Shown here: positions 34,990 to 45,581 of the stretch, piece after piece
How the letters are laid out: each line of letters starts with the position of its first letter
How positions within the stretch are numbered: the stretch's first letter is position 1
Source: Epinephelus fuscoguttatus
Taxonomy: Eukaryota; Chordata; Actinopteri; Perciformes; Serranidae
NCBI RefSeq assembly: GCF_011397635.1
Contig: NC_064762.1
Span: 19,679,479 to 19,743,478, forward strand
DNA length: 64,000 nt
Reading direction: 5' to 3'
Translations under genes and position numbers: made by a program
Notes under the pieces: model-generated
What the model saw: only the letters and a program-made list of their open reading frames with translations
Databases searched by the model: none
What the model was told of the DNA's origin: nothing

Positions 34990-35870
34990 TGTATAAAAGG
35001 TTTAATCACGGAATGGAGGGATAAAGTTGTCTCGCCTTTAAGTCAGCATTGGAGGTATTAACAGCGCCAAAACGACATCTGTATAAAAGGGATGGCCAGC
35101 AGGACGGTATCATGGTTGGCACGGATGTGATGTATTGCAACATCTAATGTGTACCAGGAGATTTAAAAAATAGCTGATAGCAGCTAGCAGACAACTCAAA
35201 GAAGTAGAACAGTGGCCGAAAATGTCTGCAATTTGGGAAACAATGAGGTCTGGGTGGTTCTTACCCTCAAAGCAGAGAACAAGATCAACAACCATATAAC
35301 AGGGATGATAAATGCCATGTCAATGTCATTGTTATTGTTTAGAAAGCACTGCTGATGCACGTGTGATATGTCACACTCCATGATGCTGATATGCTGTCTA
35401 AAATCATACACTAGAGCGATGCTGCCGTTGTTTGGTTCTGTATAAAAATGGCATAAATAAAGGGCTTTGTGGCGGCCCTTTAGTACAATCTCTGCGTAAA
35501 ATGGGCTACTGTGTGTTCAAGGTGAGAATTTCCTGCTGGGGGACAGAGTTGTTTTGCCTTTAAGCTGGCATCAGAGGTAGTAACAGCGCCACAACGACAG
35601 CTGTATATAAGGGACAGCCAGCAGGATGGGTTCATGGATGGCCATGGGTGTGACCTTTTGACGATGTCTTATTCGTGCAACCCACCAGCTACCAGCAGTT
35701 AGCAGCTAACTCAAAGAAGAAGAACAGCTGCCAAAAATGCCTGCTAAAATAAGGAGATTCAAGAGCCCCTTACCCTCTGAGCAGAGGACCAGATTAGCCA
35801 CCATATAACAGGAATGATAGATGATTGTTTTTGACTTGTTATGTCATTGCTATCAGCGGCTCTATAGCGT
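34990..35870 (+). repeat. Diverged tandem duplication, about 520 bp unit
   Basis: AGTCAGCATTGGAGGTATTA then ACAGCGCC at 35041 is matched by AGCTGGCATCAGAGGTAGTA then ACAGCGCC at 35561. Later blocks also match in the same order (CTGTATAAAAGGGATGGCCA with CTGTATATAAGGGACAGCCA; AACTCAAAGAAG; CCATATAACAGG). Two direct copies, the second somewhat shorter. No coding frame is shared. It may be two copies of one dispersed element. Confidence 0.65.
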
Positions 35871-36379
35871 GATCCATACGTTAAATGGGCTCATGACTTC
35901 TGCTATCACCATTTCTTTTCCTTCCCACCCACTAACAAACAAATACATCACAGTTATCATCTCCCTCTAACAAGGTATTCTGTGCTGACAGTTAAAGTAT
36001 ACATCCACACCAAAGTATACATTATACGCTGCTCTCGTCAGCCTTTATGGCTCCTGCAGCTTTTTCTCTGCTGAATTTATGGCACAGGAATGTTGCTCCT
36101 CACCGATGGCTGCTGGTACATCTTCCATATTCTTTTCCCATCCGCTCTTCCCTCCACTGTGGCTTCTCACTAAAATAAACCTAAATGGAGCCTTAAGACA
36201 ATGTTTACCTCCCAGAGGCTGTGTGCTGTGACTTACTGGTCTGTACTTAGTGGTTCTGGGACGTGTGAAGGGGACAATCAGTGGCTAGCGTCCTGAAAAA
36301 AATCAATCAGCGGGTAACATCAAGAGTTTTGACCCTCAATCATATTCTGGTGGGTTTCTTATGTAATATATATGCAACA

Positions 36380-36690
36380 ATTCATAGGTGTGGATTCTGA
36401 AGAGGGTGCAAGGGACAAGTCCCCTTCAGTCTTTAGAACATGTAGAACATTTTGTCCCCCTGATAAAAATATGAAAGTAGCAGAGGACTTTTTGGACATA
36501 AATAAAGAGGTTTACACCATAAATTGATGCAGAAAAGGCACAAATTGATGCATAAAAGAATGAACCAGACAGCAGGATTTTAAAGTGTTTGATGCTCAAA
36601 CTTTTCTGGCAAAGGACCCCTGAAACCCCCCGTTTCATATGTCCTCTCCAAAGTTGAAACGAAGCCTACACCCTTGCAACTATTAAATGC
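36380..36690 (-). repeat. Dispersed repeat, copy B (inverse of 5684-5945)
   Basis: Contains GGGTGCAAGGGACAAGTCCC, ATAAATTGATGCA, TGTTTGATGCTCAAA and ACCCCCCGTTTC, the inverse of the blocks in copy A. Class unknown. Confidence 0.55.
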
Positions 36691-37312
36691 TGCACATCAA
36701 AATATTCTCTTCCTTTTCTTCTGTGTTGGAACAATTATTTAAATCAGCTGCTGCAGAAAAGCAGATTTTTGTTTTTGATCATTTCTCTAACTAAAACCCA
36801 CGGGTGCTAATGAGAGGATTCAACATAAAACTATAACATCAGTAGTCCCACAGCCCTGAGGGTCTTAAGTGGAAAAACCCCTGTTCCAAATCCAAGCTTA
36901 TATTCAGCGTTAAAAAAAGAAGTCAACATTTTGTGGCTGAAACCTGACACTTTATGGGCTGTGGTGTTGGTGAGCAAAGAGGGTGAGGAGATAGAAAGCC
37001 GGGTGTCAGTGCCTACCTTCACTACTGAGCTGCACATCCCTCTGGACTGCTGGTCTACCAGCTGGGAATTCACTTCAAGAAGGTAAGACGAATCTGATGA
37101 TGATATTAGCTGTTTAATATCTGTTGCCTTGGCACATTAAATGCACGTGTGAAACATTAGCGAAGACATCCAAGGATATCAAGAAATGTGGATACTGTTT
37201 GATAAACATGTATTACTGCACTCATCATTCATAATAAATATAATAGTTGCATTTATTTTTTGTTATTTAGCTTTTATCCTCATCAGTAGTTCTGCAGTAT
37301 CTCCTGGTGAAA

Positions 37313-40300
37313 ATGAACATCCTACAAGTTCTGGGTCTCCTGCAGCTGCTGGCTGTACCTGCCTTCACTGTGAGTCTCTCTTTTACCAATACTAATAATA
37401 CTGTACCATTTGAATGTCCATGTCAGTAATAAGCACGCGGGAAATTGCAAAGAACACAATGTCCTAAATGTCTGCAGAAAAAAAGCAACGTATGTTCTTT
37501 CTGACACATGTGTTTATGTCACACAGTGGGTTTATGCAAAGTGCATACTGTAGGGGACTGTTTGTGGCTAAATGTTCCAGCGTCTATATTTGGTGTCTCT
37601 AGCATGCTCTTAGTGTGTGTTAGTGGTTCGTGGTGGGCTCTGATATGGTGTGTCAGAGTACTATGTGTTCCAGAGGCTGAGCAAGAGGGAGTTTTACTGC
37701 TTTTTTGTTTTTTTTTCAGCTGACACGTCCTACCGCTGACTACTGGGGAGAGTTTGGCGCCTATGGGCCTTGCAGCCGCACCTGTGGCACGGGAGTGGCT
37801 ATGAGAACCAGGAAATGTATCACTTCGAGGTAAAGACGCAGGGTGATAGGATTGTTAAATATTTTGAATTAGGGATTTGGTTTTTGATAAAAGTAGCACA
37901 ATAATTCTTATGTTTTAAATACATCTGTGCACAATAGACTCTATAAGGTGTGTTATCACTCTTATCATGACATAAATGTTTTTATTTACTAATATCAAAA
38001 AGCAATTGACAACCAACTATTACTCATGATATATTTAACAAAATAATTCAAAAATTAACTTTAAAATTAGGTTCTCCATGAAGGTTTTTTAAATTAAATT
38101 AAATTAAATTAAATTGAATTGAATTAAATTAAATTATATTTTTTGGTAGAGTTTGCCTCCTTATTAGAAATGGGTGTGCACAATATACTAATACAGTAAA
38201 TTAAAAATTCTTTCATAACTTTTTGTACAGGCCCAGTTGAATACTGCATTCCAATAAAATGTATCACAAAATCCCATGGCACACCGGGATTTGCATCACG
38301 GCACACCGTTTGAGAACCAGTGTTTTATATCATAATCAATCATCAATTATATTGCATTGCTTTTTTATTTTTAGTTACTACTTGACTCTGTAGAAAACAC
38401 CATAACATGATGTTCAAAGTTATGTTCATGATCTGCATTTAAAAGTGTAAGACAAGACCAACACAGCCAAATGTATTACACAATAAAGAGAAATATTTGG
38501 TTTGCAAGTACAGTAAATATCATTCTTTCCTCTCTCTTACAGGACAGATGGAGGACATAACTGCTTAGGGTCTTCCAAGTCCTTCCGTATCTGTAACACA
38601 CAGGTAATTATCCTTAAACTTTATATATTTTAATTGCCTTTATATAAATTGCATCCACCCTCAACCTGCACTAGTGGTAAAAGATGCCGATAATCCAACA
38701 CTGTGTTACTGCAGGAATGTCCGGCTGGATCCAGAGACTTCAGGGAGGAGCAGTGCTCCCAGTTTGACAGAGTAGACTTCCAGAGCAAACGCCAGACATG
38801 GGTGCCTTATTATGGAGGTATGGGACCTGTTATGCACTGTACATCTACACTACTCGAGTCTAAGTGGAGTAATACTTTCAATTAATTCCTGGTGCTTAAT
38901 TTAACCTCCTTAGATTTTCACTTACATTAAAATTGTATGTACAAGATAGACATACATACTGTGATTGTTTTATTTTCCTGACTTCCTCTCTGTATTGCGC
39001 TACAGTATATAGAAAGCCCTGGTTCATAGCAGTCAAAACATATCAAAAGTTTGTGCAGATACCATTTAATCTATTCATTTATCTACTGTTTGTTCTGTAG
39101 CAACCAATCCATGTGAGCTGACCTGTGTCCCAAGAGGAGAGAACTTCTTCTACAGACACAGACCTGCAGTGGTGGATGGGACAAAGTGCTACGTGGGCCG
39201 CACTGATATCTGTGTGGATGGTGTCTGCAGGGTGGGAACACTATAATGACAGACTCTCAGAGCTCTATATTTTCCTTAATCAGTCACTTTTATTTATATT
39301 CACAAGTGCACAAGTATTGTAATTGAAAGTAGTTTATCTCTCTCCAGATACTGACCCAGGGAGACTTTATGGGCTTGGATGAAGACACTAATTCCGTACA
39401 CGCTGCTGCCTCTGTTGCTGTTGCTCCCCACCCAAGAGAGACGCTCACATATGTCTACAAGACTGGTGTCTTTGGCCAGTGCTCTGCCGCCTGCAATGGA
39501 GGCATGCAGTACCGCACCGTGCAGTGTTGGGTTCAGGACCCAGCGAACCCCCGTGTGGTGGAAGAGACTTACTGCATCACCCAGCGCCTGCAGAGGCCAC
39601 AGAGCCAGCAGGCCTGCAACATGCATGCGTGTGCTGGTTCTGCTGGTGCTGCTATTTCTTCTGCTCCTGCTGCTGAGTACAGCGTCTCCAGCTTCAGTGT
39701 GGTGTGTATCTTACAGTAGAGAGCTTTACATTTTGACTCTTATACAGACAGACAATGGCATATTGTCTCTGGCAAAGGAATAGGAAAAAGTTAAAGACCT
39801 AACAAAAACATACCTCTAGTGGAATTACAACATAAGTGTACCAATCAGTGTGCACTTTTGCTGCATTTGTGCACCGTCCATTGATTGATTTTATTTGATA
39901 AATTAAAAAACAGCACACAGATATGCATGAAGTACTAAAATTCATTGGGATATCACAATAAAGTTTCATGACTGATTTCCACTAATACACCTATAATGAA
40001 AATAAAATAAAATAAAACAAAATGAAATAAAATAAAATAAAATAAAATAAAATAGAATAAGATAAAATAAAGTAAGAATCATAAGTATTATACAGTCAAG
40101 AGAATTAAAAAAACAATCCAAAACTCAGAGTGGTCCAAGACAGGACGTTTTACTATACGAATCCATTTTTGTCTGCTGTTTTTTTTAAAACTTGTCAGAG
40201 AATGGGCAGAGAAATGTCCTTCTACCTACTTTGCTTTTTAGAAGGGGGTTGTTTCAGGTTAGATGGACTGGCTCTTGTATTTAATCTATAAGAGTCCCAA

Positions 40301-43300
40301 TTCCGAACATACTGAAAATACCCAGTAAAATAATTTTCACTGGGTATTTTATCATGGATGGGTTACTGAACAGGCCTACAGGGCACAGGCCAAGGGACAA
40401 CAAGGTGTCAGAGCCCACAAAAAGTGACAGAGAGCAAGTACAAAAAGATTAAAGATGACTACAAAGAGACATAAAACAGTAACAAAAACTGGCAGCACAA
40501 CCACAGACACAGAAAAATTTTGACATTGGGGAGCCCTCTGCATGTCTATGCTTAAGCCTTTTGTCTCATAATCCGCCCATGGTAGAAAGAAAAAGTAATA
40601 ATATAGTCACTGAAACATTGAGGTTTATAGTCATTATTATAACATTTTGTTGCATCTAGTTTGACATGGCAACTACAAACTGTCTTGACTATGGTCCTGT
40701 ATCTATGATCATTATGTTGAGGTATCAAAATTTATTTTGTCATGACATGATGTTTATTTTGTTGTGGGACTGACAAAAATCTTTGTCGCATGTGACGGTC
40801 AGTGCTCTGTGACTTGTGGGGAAGGCCAGCAGACGAGGGAGGTGACCTGCGTGGGTGCGAGAGGTGAACGCCTGCCTGAGCGCGCCTGCAGTGGGCTGGC
40901 GAGACCCGCCTCTGTCCAGACCTGCCGACGACCTGCCTGCCACACATACATCACCTGGCATGTGACTGACTACGGACTGGTGGGTGAAATGAAGCAAAAG
41001 GGGAGAAAAGTGTTTGACTAGGTGTCTCTCCTTATGTGTTATTGACCCTGACCCTATTTATCCTGTCTTGTCTCTATAGTGCACTAGGAGCTGCGGTGGT
41101 GGTGTGAGGGAGAGGAGAGTGGGCTGCTTCGACACTGATCTGAACCCTTACCCAGAGGACCAGTGTGGCCCAGCTAGCAAACCTGTCTCTGTGGAGACAT
41201 GCAATGCTCAGCCATGCCCCAGGGCACAATGTGAGCCTAAATCTGAACACACACTCTTTCAGTTTAATTGTCTGTGCTTGCTTGTATTTAATCTGTGTAC
41301 TTTATGTCAGTGGTCCCAAGTGTGCAGGACCCCAGGGCACATGAAAACATCATAAGAGGATTTGTACCTCATGTTCCAGCAGACCCTTCAGGTATGTAGA
41401 GTGTGTGGTGGATGGTAAATGTTATTCTCTCTCTATGCATGGTTGAATGTACATATTATGTTCAGGTGAACACATCCTCAGGCAGTAAAGAAAATGTGCC
41501 CTTACGTTGTAATTGTTGCTGTCTAGACCTTGATTGCACTGCTTTCTCATCGTCTCCCTTGTTCACAAACCTAAAGCCCAGAGTGCTTCTTTTCCTGCCT
41601 CACCGCTGAAAGTCATATTTACATTCTGAAGAAAATATCCATCCAAACTTAACTGCAGCCAAATTTAATCTGGTACAGTGTGTTTGTTTGACCATGTCTG
41701 CGTCTGTGTTTACTTGCTTTATAGCTTCCAGGCCACAAACAAACATTGTATATGATCCCTATCCTGCTGCGGTCGGTCCTCACTGCACACAGTCATACTA
41801 TGGCTGCTGTCCTGACGGCTACACCTCTGCCACGGGGCCCGGGAACGAGGGCTGCTACCAGAATGACTGTGTTCGCACCAGGTAATGCTGCTGCCTGGAT
41901 CCAATTCTTGTAACCAATGTGACGTCAATGAAACTGATAAATAATGAACTGGCTCAATATAAAGTGTGTCCAACATAAAACAAAAACCTCTCTTCTTTAG
42001 GTTTGGCTGTTGTCTGGATGGAGTGACTCCAGCTCAAGGATTTGGAAGGATTGGATGTCCTGAGTTCCTGACAACTGTGGTAGGAATCACATCCGCTTCT
42101 TGTCTTTTTGCAGTTATCTCACAATGCAGATTCATTAAAGGGACACTCCACTGATTTTACAAGCCAAAGTTACTCTACTCTTCATGGAAAGTGCAACTCA
42201 TCCTGTAAAAGTAGTTGTCTTTTTTGGCTGTGGAGAAGCTTTGACAAGTCTGAAAAAATAACCTGATTGATATCATTATGACATCATTGAGGTTATCTTA
42301 GCTTTAAGTAACGAGTGGGAAATTACAGCTCCAACAGTTCATTTCACCGTTTCTAAGTTTAAGCCGTGCATATTATATTCTGAACCAGTTAGCATGAAAC
42401 TTGTCTTTGGACTGCTGCTTTATCTTAGTAACATTATGGCCCGGACACTCCAAACTGACATCAGAGCTCTAGTGGTGATGAAGGCTGACTGTTGCCACCC
42501 CTCTTAACGCCTGTGTCTTGGTCAAAAAGTTGCACTGTGACCAACTAGCATGAATGCTCTGTGCCTGCATGAAAGGGAATTACTCAAGACTGCAACAGGT
42601 AGCAGTCTGTATTTGTCATTCAAAAAGGGAAACTGGAAGACCGAAAGAAAGGATTCAAGAAGCTAGTTAGCCAGTTAGCACATTAACAACACACCCTGAT
42701 TTTAAAAGAACAAAGGACATTTATCGTGTTAGTGAACAATAATGCAAACAATTCCGAACCATTTCTGCTAAAGAGCTCAATGGCTAAAAAAAATATTCTT
42801 ACCTAATATAACAAGTGTGTTTCAATCTCACTCCCTTTTGACTTCAGCCGTTTGTTTACCTTCCTCAATTCCATTTCTCTTCTTATCCACCGAGCCGAAC
42901 TGCCAATCAGAGTGATTGTATTCACTGACGAGCTCCGCCGTCTCTAACACTGATTCGACATGCTGAATCGCTGGAAGAAAAGCCGACAAGGGCAACAAGG
43001 GACACACCACAAAAACTAGGACGACAGATGTTCACTGCTGGCCCAACGTCACCTTAATGTGTCAGGGCCCTTACTGTTACGTGTTAAAGGATGCTGGGGA
43101 TTACTGTTAATGCTGACATCACTAGAAATGCCATTTGTGCTAGTCTTTTCAGGCTCCATCAATAGTCCATCATGTTTGCATGCCTTCAACTTTACATTAT
43201 TGAAACTTGTCTGTGTATAGCAAGTGATGCTGCAACAGCAAAGGGGGCTCATATAGAGAGGGAAAGAGAGTGTGCCAGGTGTGTTGTCCAGGGGGCTGAT

Positions 43301-44269
43301 GCAGCGTTTCAGTCTGTCCTCCAGTGCTGAAATTTATTAGACATCACTATAGATGTGTGCAGGAGGCGAACAAACAAGTACAGGTGCAAACTGCTTCATT
43401 TAAATATTTAAACAAAATGGTTTTAAAATCCAGAATATAACTTCTATAGAAAGATTTATTTATTTTTAGTTTTTTTTTTTTTTTTTTTTTTTGCTTTTTT
43501 GCCCTTCTTTCTGTTATTTTTGCTGTTGCTGTTCTTTTACGTCTTAATGTTACGAGCTCCAGTACTGTAGGTGGCAGCATGCACCTTTAATGTTGGTCTG
43601 TAGCCTGCCATTTAAACCAAAGAAGAAGAAGAAGAAGAAGAAGAAGAAGGATAAAGGTGCAGGAATTTCATTATAAGCATTATAAGTGCTTAACTTGCGG
43701 TAATCTGTGAAATTACTTGCAATCCTGCACACAAATTTAGGCCCTGTTTAAGTACAAATTTAGAACAGACAGCCTGGGGGTGTCACGGGTCACACGGGGG
43801 TGTGGAGTTTAAAACATGTGGACAATATGGGAAGAGTAGAATCCAGTGTTTTTGGAGCATTGTAAAGTACCTCATTTTAAAACTCAAATTAACCCTCTAA
43901 ATAGTCCCTGTCATGTATATATACAGCATGTGAAATTTACTGGCCATACAGGATGATTTGCCATCTCTCTTCCTGTCCTTTAAGCAAAACCCACCACCTC
44001 CAGCCCCTCCATCCACCGGTGACGTATGCTCCTTGCCTCGTGACGAAGGCCCCTGTGATACCTGGAAGGTCCGCTTCTACTACGACTCAGGCACTAGCAA
44101 ATGTACCGAGTTCTGGTATGGAAGCTGCCACGGCAATGCTAATAACTTCATGACCCTGGAGGCATGCCAGAGAGAGTGTGGGGTTGCAGTGAGGGAGACC
44201 TCACCTGCACCTCGCAGAGGGACCCCAAGGAGAGGGTCATCCAGCAGTGCTTCAAGGGCCAGGGCATAA
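37313..44269 (+). CDS. papln: Papilin-like secreted matrix protein, compact form (12 coding exons, 558 aa)
   Basis: Exons joined in phase: 37313-37369, 37720-37829, 38543-38603, 38715-38817, 39101-39231, 39348-39701, 40803-40979, 41080-41230, 41380-41391, 41725-41881, 42001-42079, 43985-44269. Order: signal peptide (MNILQVLGLLQLLAVPAFT), TSP1 repeat (WGEFGAYGPCSRTCGTG), ADAMTS-type cysteine-rich region with WVPYYG and CVDGVC, a short linker, three more TSP1 repeats (CSAACNGG, CSVTCGEG, CTRSCGGG), two papilin-type YGCCPDG/FGCCLDG modules, and one Kunitz domain with the full C-x8-C-x15-C-x7-C-x12-C-x3-C spacing. Papilins are secreted basement-membrane proteins related to ADAMTS. The usual spacer domain after CVDGVC is missing, as are the Ig and PLAC parts. 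The exon 6 donor (GTGTGT) and exon 7 acceptor (GGTCAG) are weak, so that junction and the 12-nt exon are the least certain parts. The symbol means papilin family; which teleost paralogue it is was not resolved. Confidence 0.75.
38088..38140. repeat. (AAATT)n microsatellite
   Basis: About ten AAATT-like pentamers in intron 2 of the papilin-like gene. Confidence 0.85.
39999..40070. repeat. (AAAAT)n microsatellite
   Basis: About 70 bases of imperfect AAAAT pentamers in the intron between papilin-like exons 6 and 7, which is about 1.1 kb long. Confidence 0.85.
41380..41391 (+). other. papln: Candidate 12-nt microexon of the papilin-like gene
   Basis: CAGACCCTTCAG lies between a TTCCAG acceptor and a GTATGT donor. 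Joining it keeps phase 1 on both sides and adds Ser-Asp-Pro-Ser before ASRPQT. Skipping it would also keep the frame, since 12 is a multiple of 3, so it could be an optional cassette. Confidence 0.5.
42437..43070 (-). mobile_element. PIF/Harbinger-like non-autonomous DNA transposon, copy 2
   Basis: A 634-bp inverted copy of the element at 3136-3753. Left end TGGCCCGGACACTCCAAAC, right end the inverse of GGGCCCTGACACATTAAGG. A perfect 3-bp TTA duplication sits at 42434-42436 and 43071-43073. It lies in the last intron of the papilin-like gene, inside an older repeat that starts near 42133 (AAAGGGACACTCCACTGATT). Confidence 0.7.
43467..43650. repeat. Poly(T) run and (AAG)n microsatellite
   Basis: A T-run of about 23 bases near 43469-43492 and about ten GAA/AAG units at 43618-43650, both in the last intron of the papilin-like gene. 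Confidence 0.85.
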
Positions 44270-44572
44270 CCATGCTCCCCATTAATACCTCCAAATCAGT
44301 GCTGTCCCTATGAAGCTAGCCACACATTGTACGTGTAGTATTTACATACAGTATATAAAGTCACACACAGACGTGTATTGTAAAACTTACCACACCCTAC
44401 CTTTCAGTTAAACATCAGAGTCTACATCATCTTGGTAGTCTCACGCTATAACTTACATGATTTCAGATTATGGTTCTGATTGTTACCTTTTAAATCTTTG
44501 GTATTTTGTTTGTGATGCTCACTATATTCACTTATATAGTTTGCCTTTTAGATCAGGGCTATAATAAAATGA

Positions 44573-44617
44573 TGTCAATGTGATTACGAATGTGAAATAA
44601 TACAAATGATCAATAAA
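44573..44617 (+). terminator. papln: Polyadenylation signals of the papilin-like gene
   Basis: Two AATAAA hexamers, at 44573-44578 and 44612-44617, about 300-340 bases after the stop at 44269. They support 44269 as the true end, with no further Ig or PLAC exons downstream. Confidence 0.6.
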
Positions 44618-45424
44618 TCCTCAGCTATCTGGTAACCTTGAAATAAAATGGCGTGGTTAATCTTTGTCTCCATCTGCTCTAGCAATGTTACCAAAAAATG
44701 CATTTCACCTTAATTTGACAATCATTTGTATTAATCTATTGGTCTGTTTTAATAAACAAAACACAGTGGTGTGGTGTAACTCGCTGCATTTACTCAAGCA
44801 ATGTAGTTAAATACAGTTGGAGGTGACAGTGTGCAAAAGATCCTTATTTTCTGTTAGGTCTATTTTACTTCTACGTTATGCTTTTACTCCATCACATTTC
44901 ATTGTTACTACAATAACAGTGATGTAATGGTAGTTGAGGAGGTGAGGATACCACTAGTAGACGGGTAGGTTACTGAGGAGGAGTGGGTGAGAATGGAATG
45001 TGGTCCATTGTTGTCAATAATTAACATTCTGACTAATGCAATTTTGACTAGGAGAAATGCTATTATGGATATCTAAAATGTAATTACAGATAGGAGTGTG
45101 GTTCGATTAAATGTCAAAAGGACTTGCCATAGTATGTCATCATAAAGTCAATCATAATATGGTAATAATAATACATGTTGCAATATAAAACTGACAGAAG
45201 CCATTACGGTACATAACATGTTCTTTTACTTTTTTATTTCTGATAATCAATTTAGGTAAGATCTTAATAAAAGACTTCTATGGGATTGCCTCTTTTATTT
45301 AAGTACAAGCATATCATTTTTTTCAACCGCAGACAAAATGTTTCTATACATTACAAGTAAGATTTAAGTCTGTATTTTTAAGGCCAGACTTTTATTTTGA
45401 AACCAAAACTTTATTTTGAAGGCA
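44618..45424. other. Intergenic stretch between the papilin-like gene and ERH
   Basis: At 44925-45000, CAGTGATGTAATGGTAGTTG and GACGGGTAGGTTACTGAGGA resemble 19025-19115, so a dispersed repeat is present. Nothing else is recognised. Confidence 0.5.
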
Positions 45425-45581
45425 CCTCACTTTACAACCGGAAGAGGCTTTATTCACATCCTCCAAATATTTTCCCTCAAACGGCTAGCTGCACCGCAAG
45501 GGGAATTAAGTAGCAATAAATATCGTTTTTTCGCAGCTTCGCATTCCCAGTAGATAGACAGGGTCTGCAGTCACCACAAAC
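45425..45581 (+). promoter_or_regulatory. erh: Probable ERH promoter and 5' UTR
   Basis: Just upstream of the ERH start codon. ACCGGAAG at 45437-45444 matches an ETS-family binding site, a usual feature of TATA-less housekeeping promoters. No TATA box is seen at a sensible distance. The transcription start cannot be fixed from sequence alone. Confidence 0.4.

Noticed and set aside
39232-39243. Read-through past CVDGVCR giving Val-Gly, like the usual spacer start
   Set aside because: The frame hits a stop codon within a few residues and GTGGGA works as a donor, so this is intron. It is not a remaining spacer.
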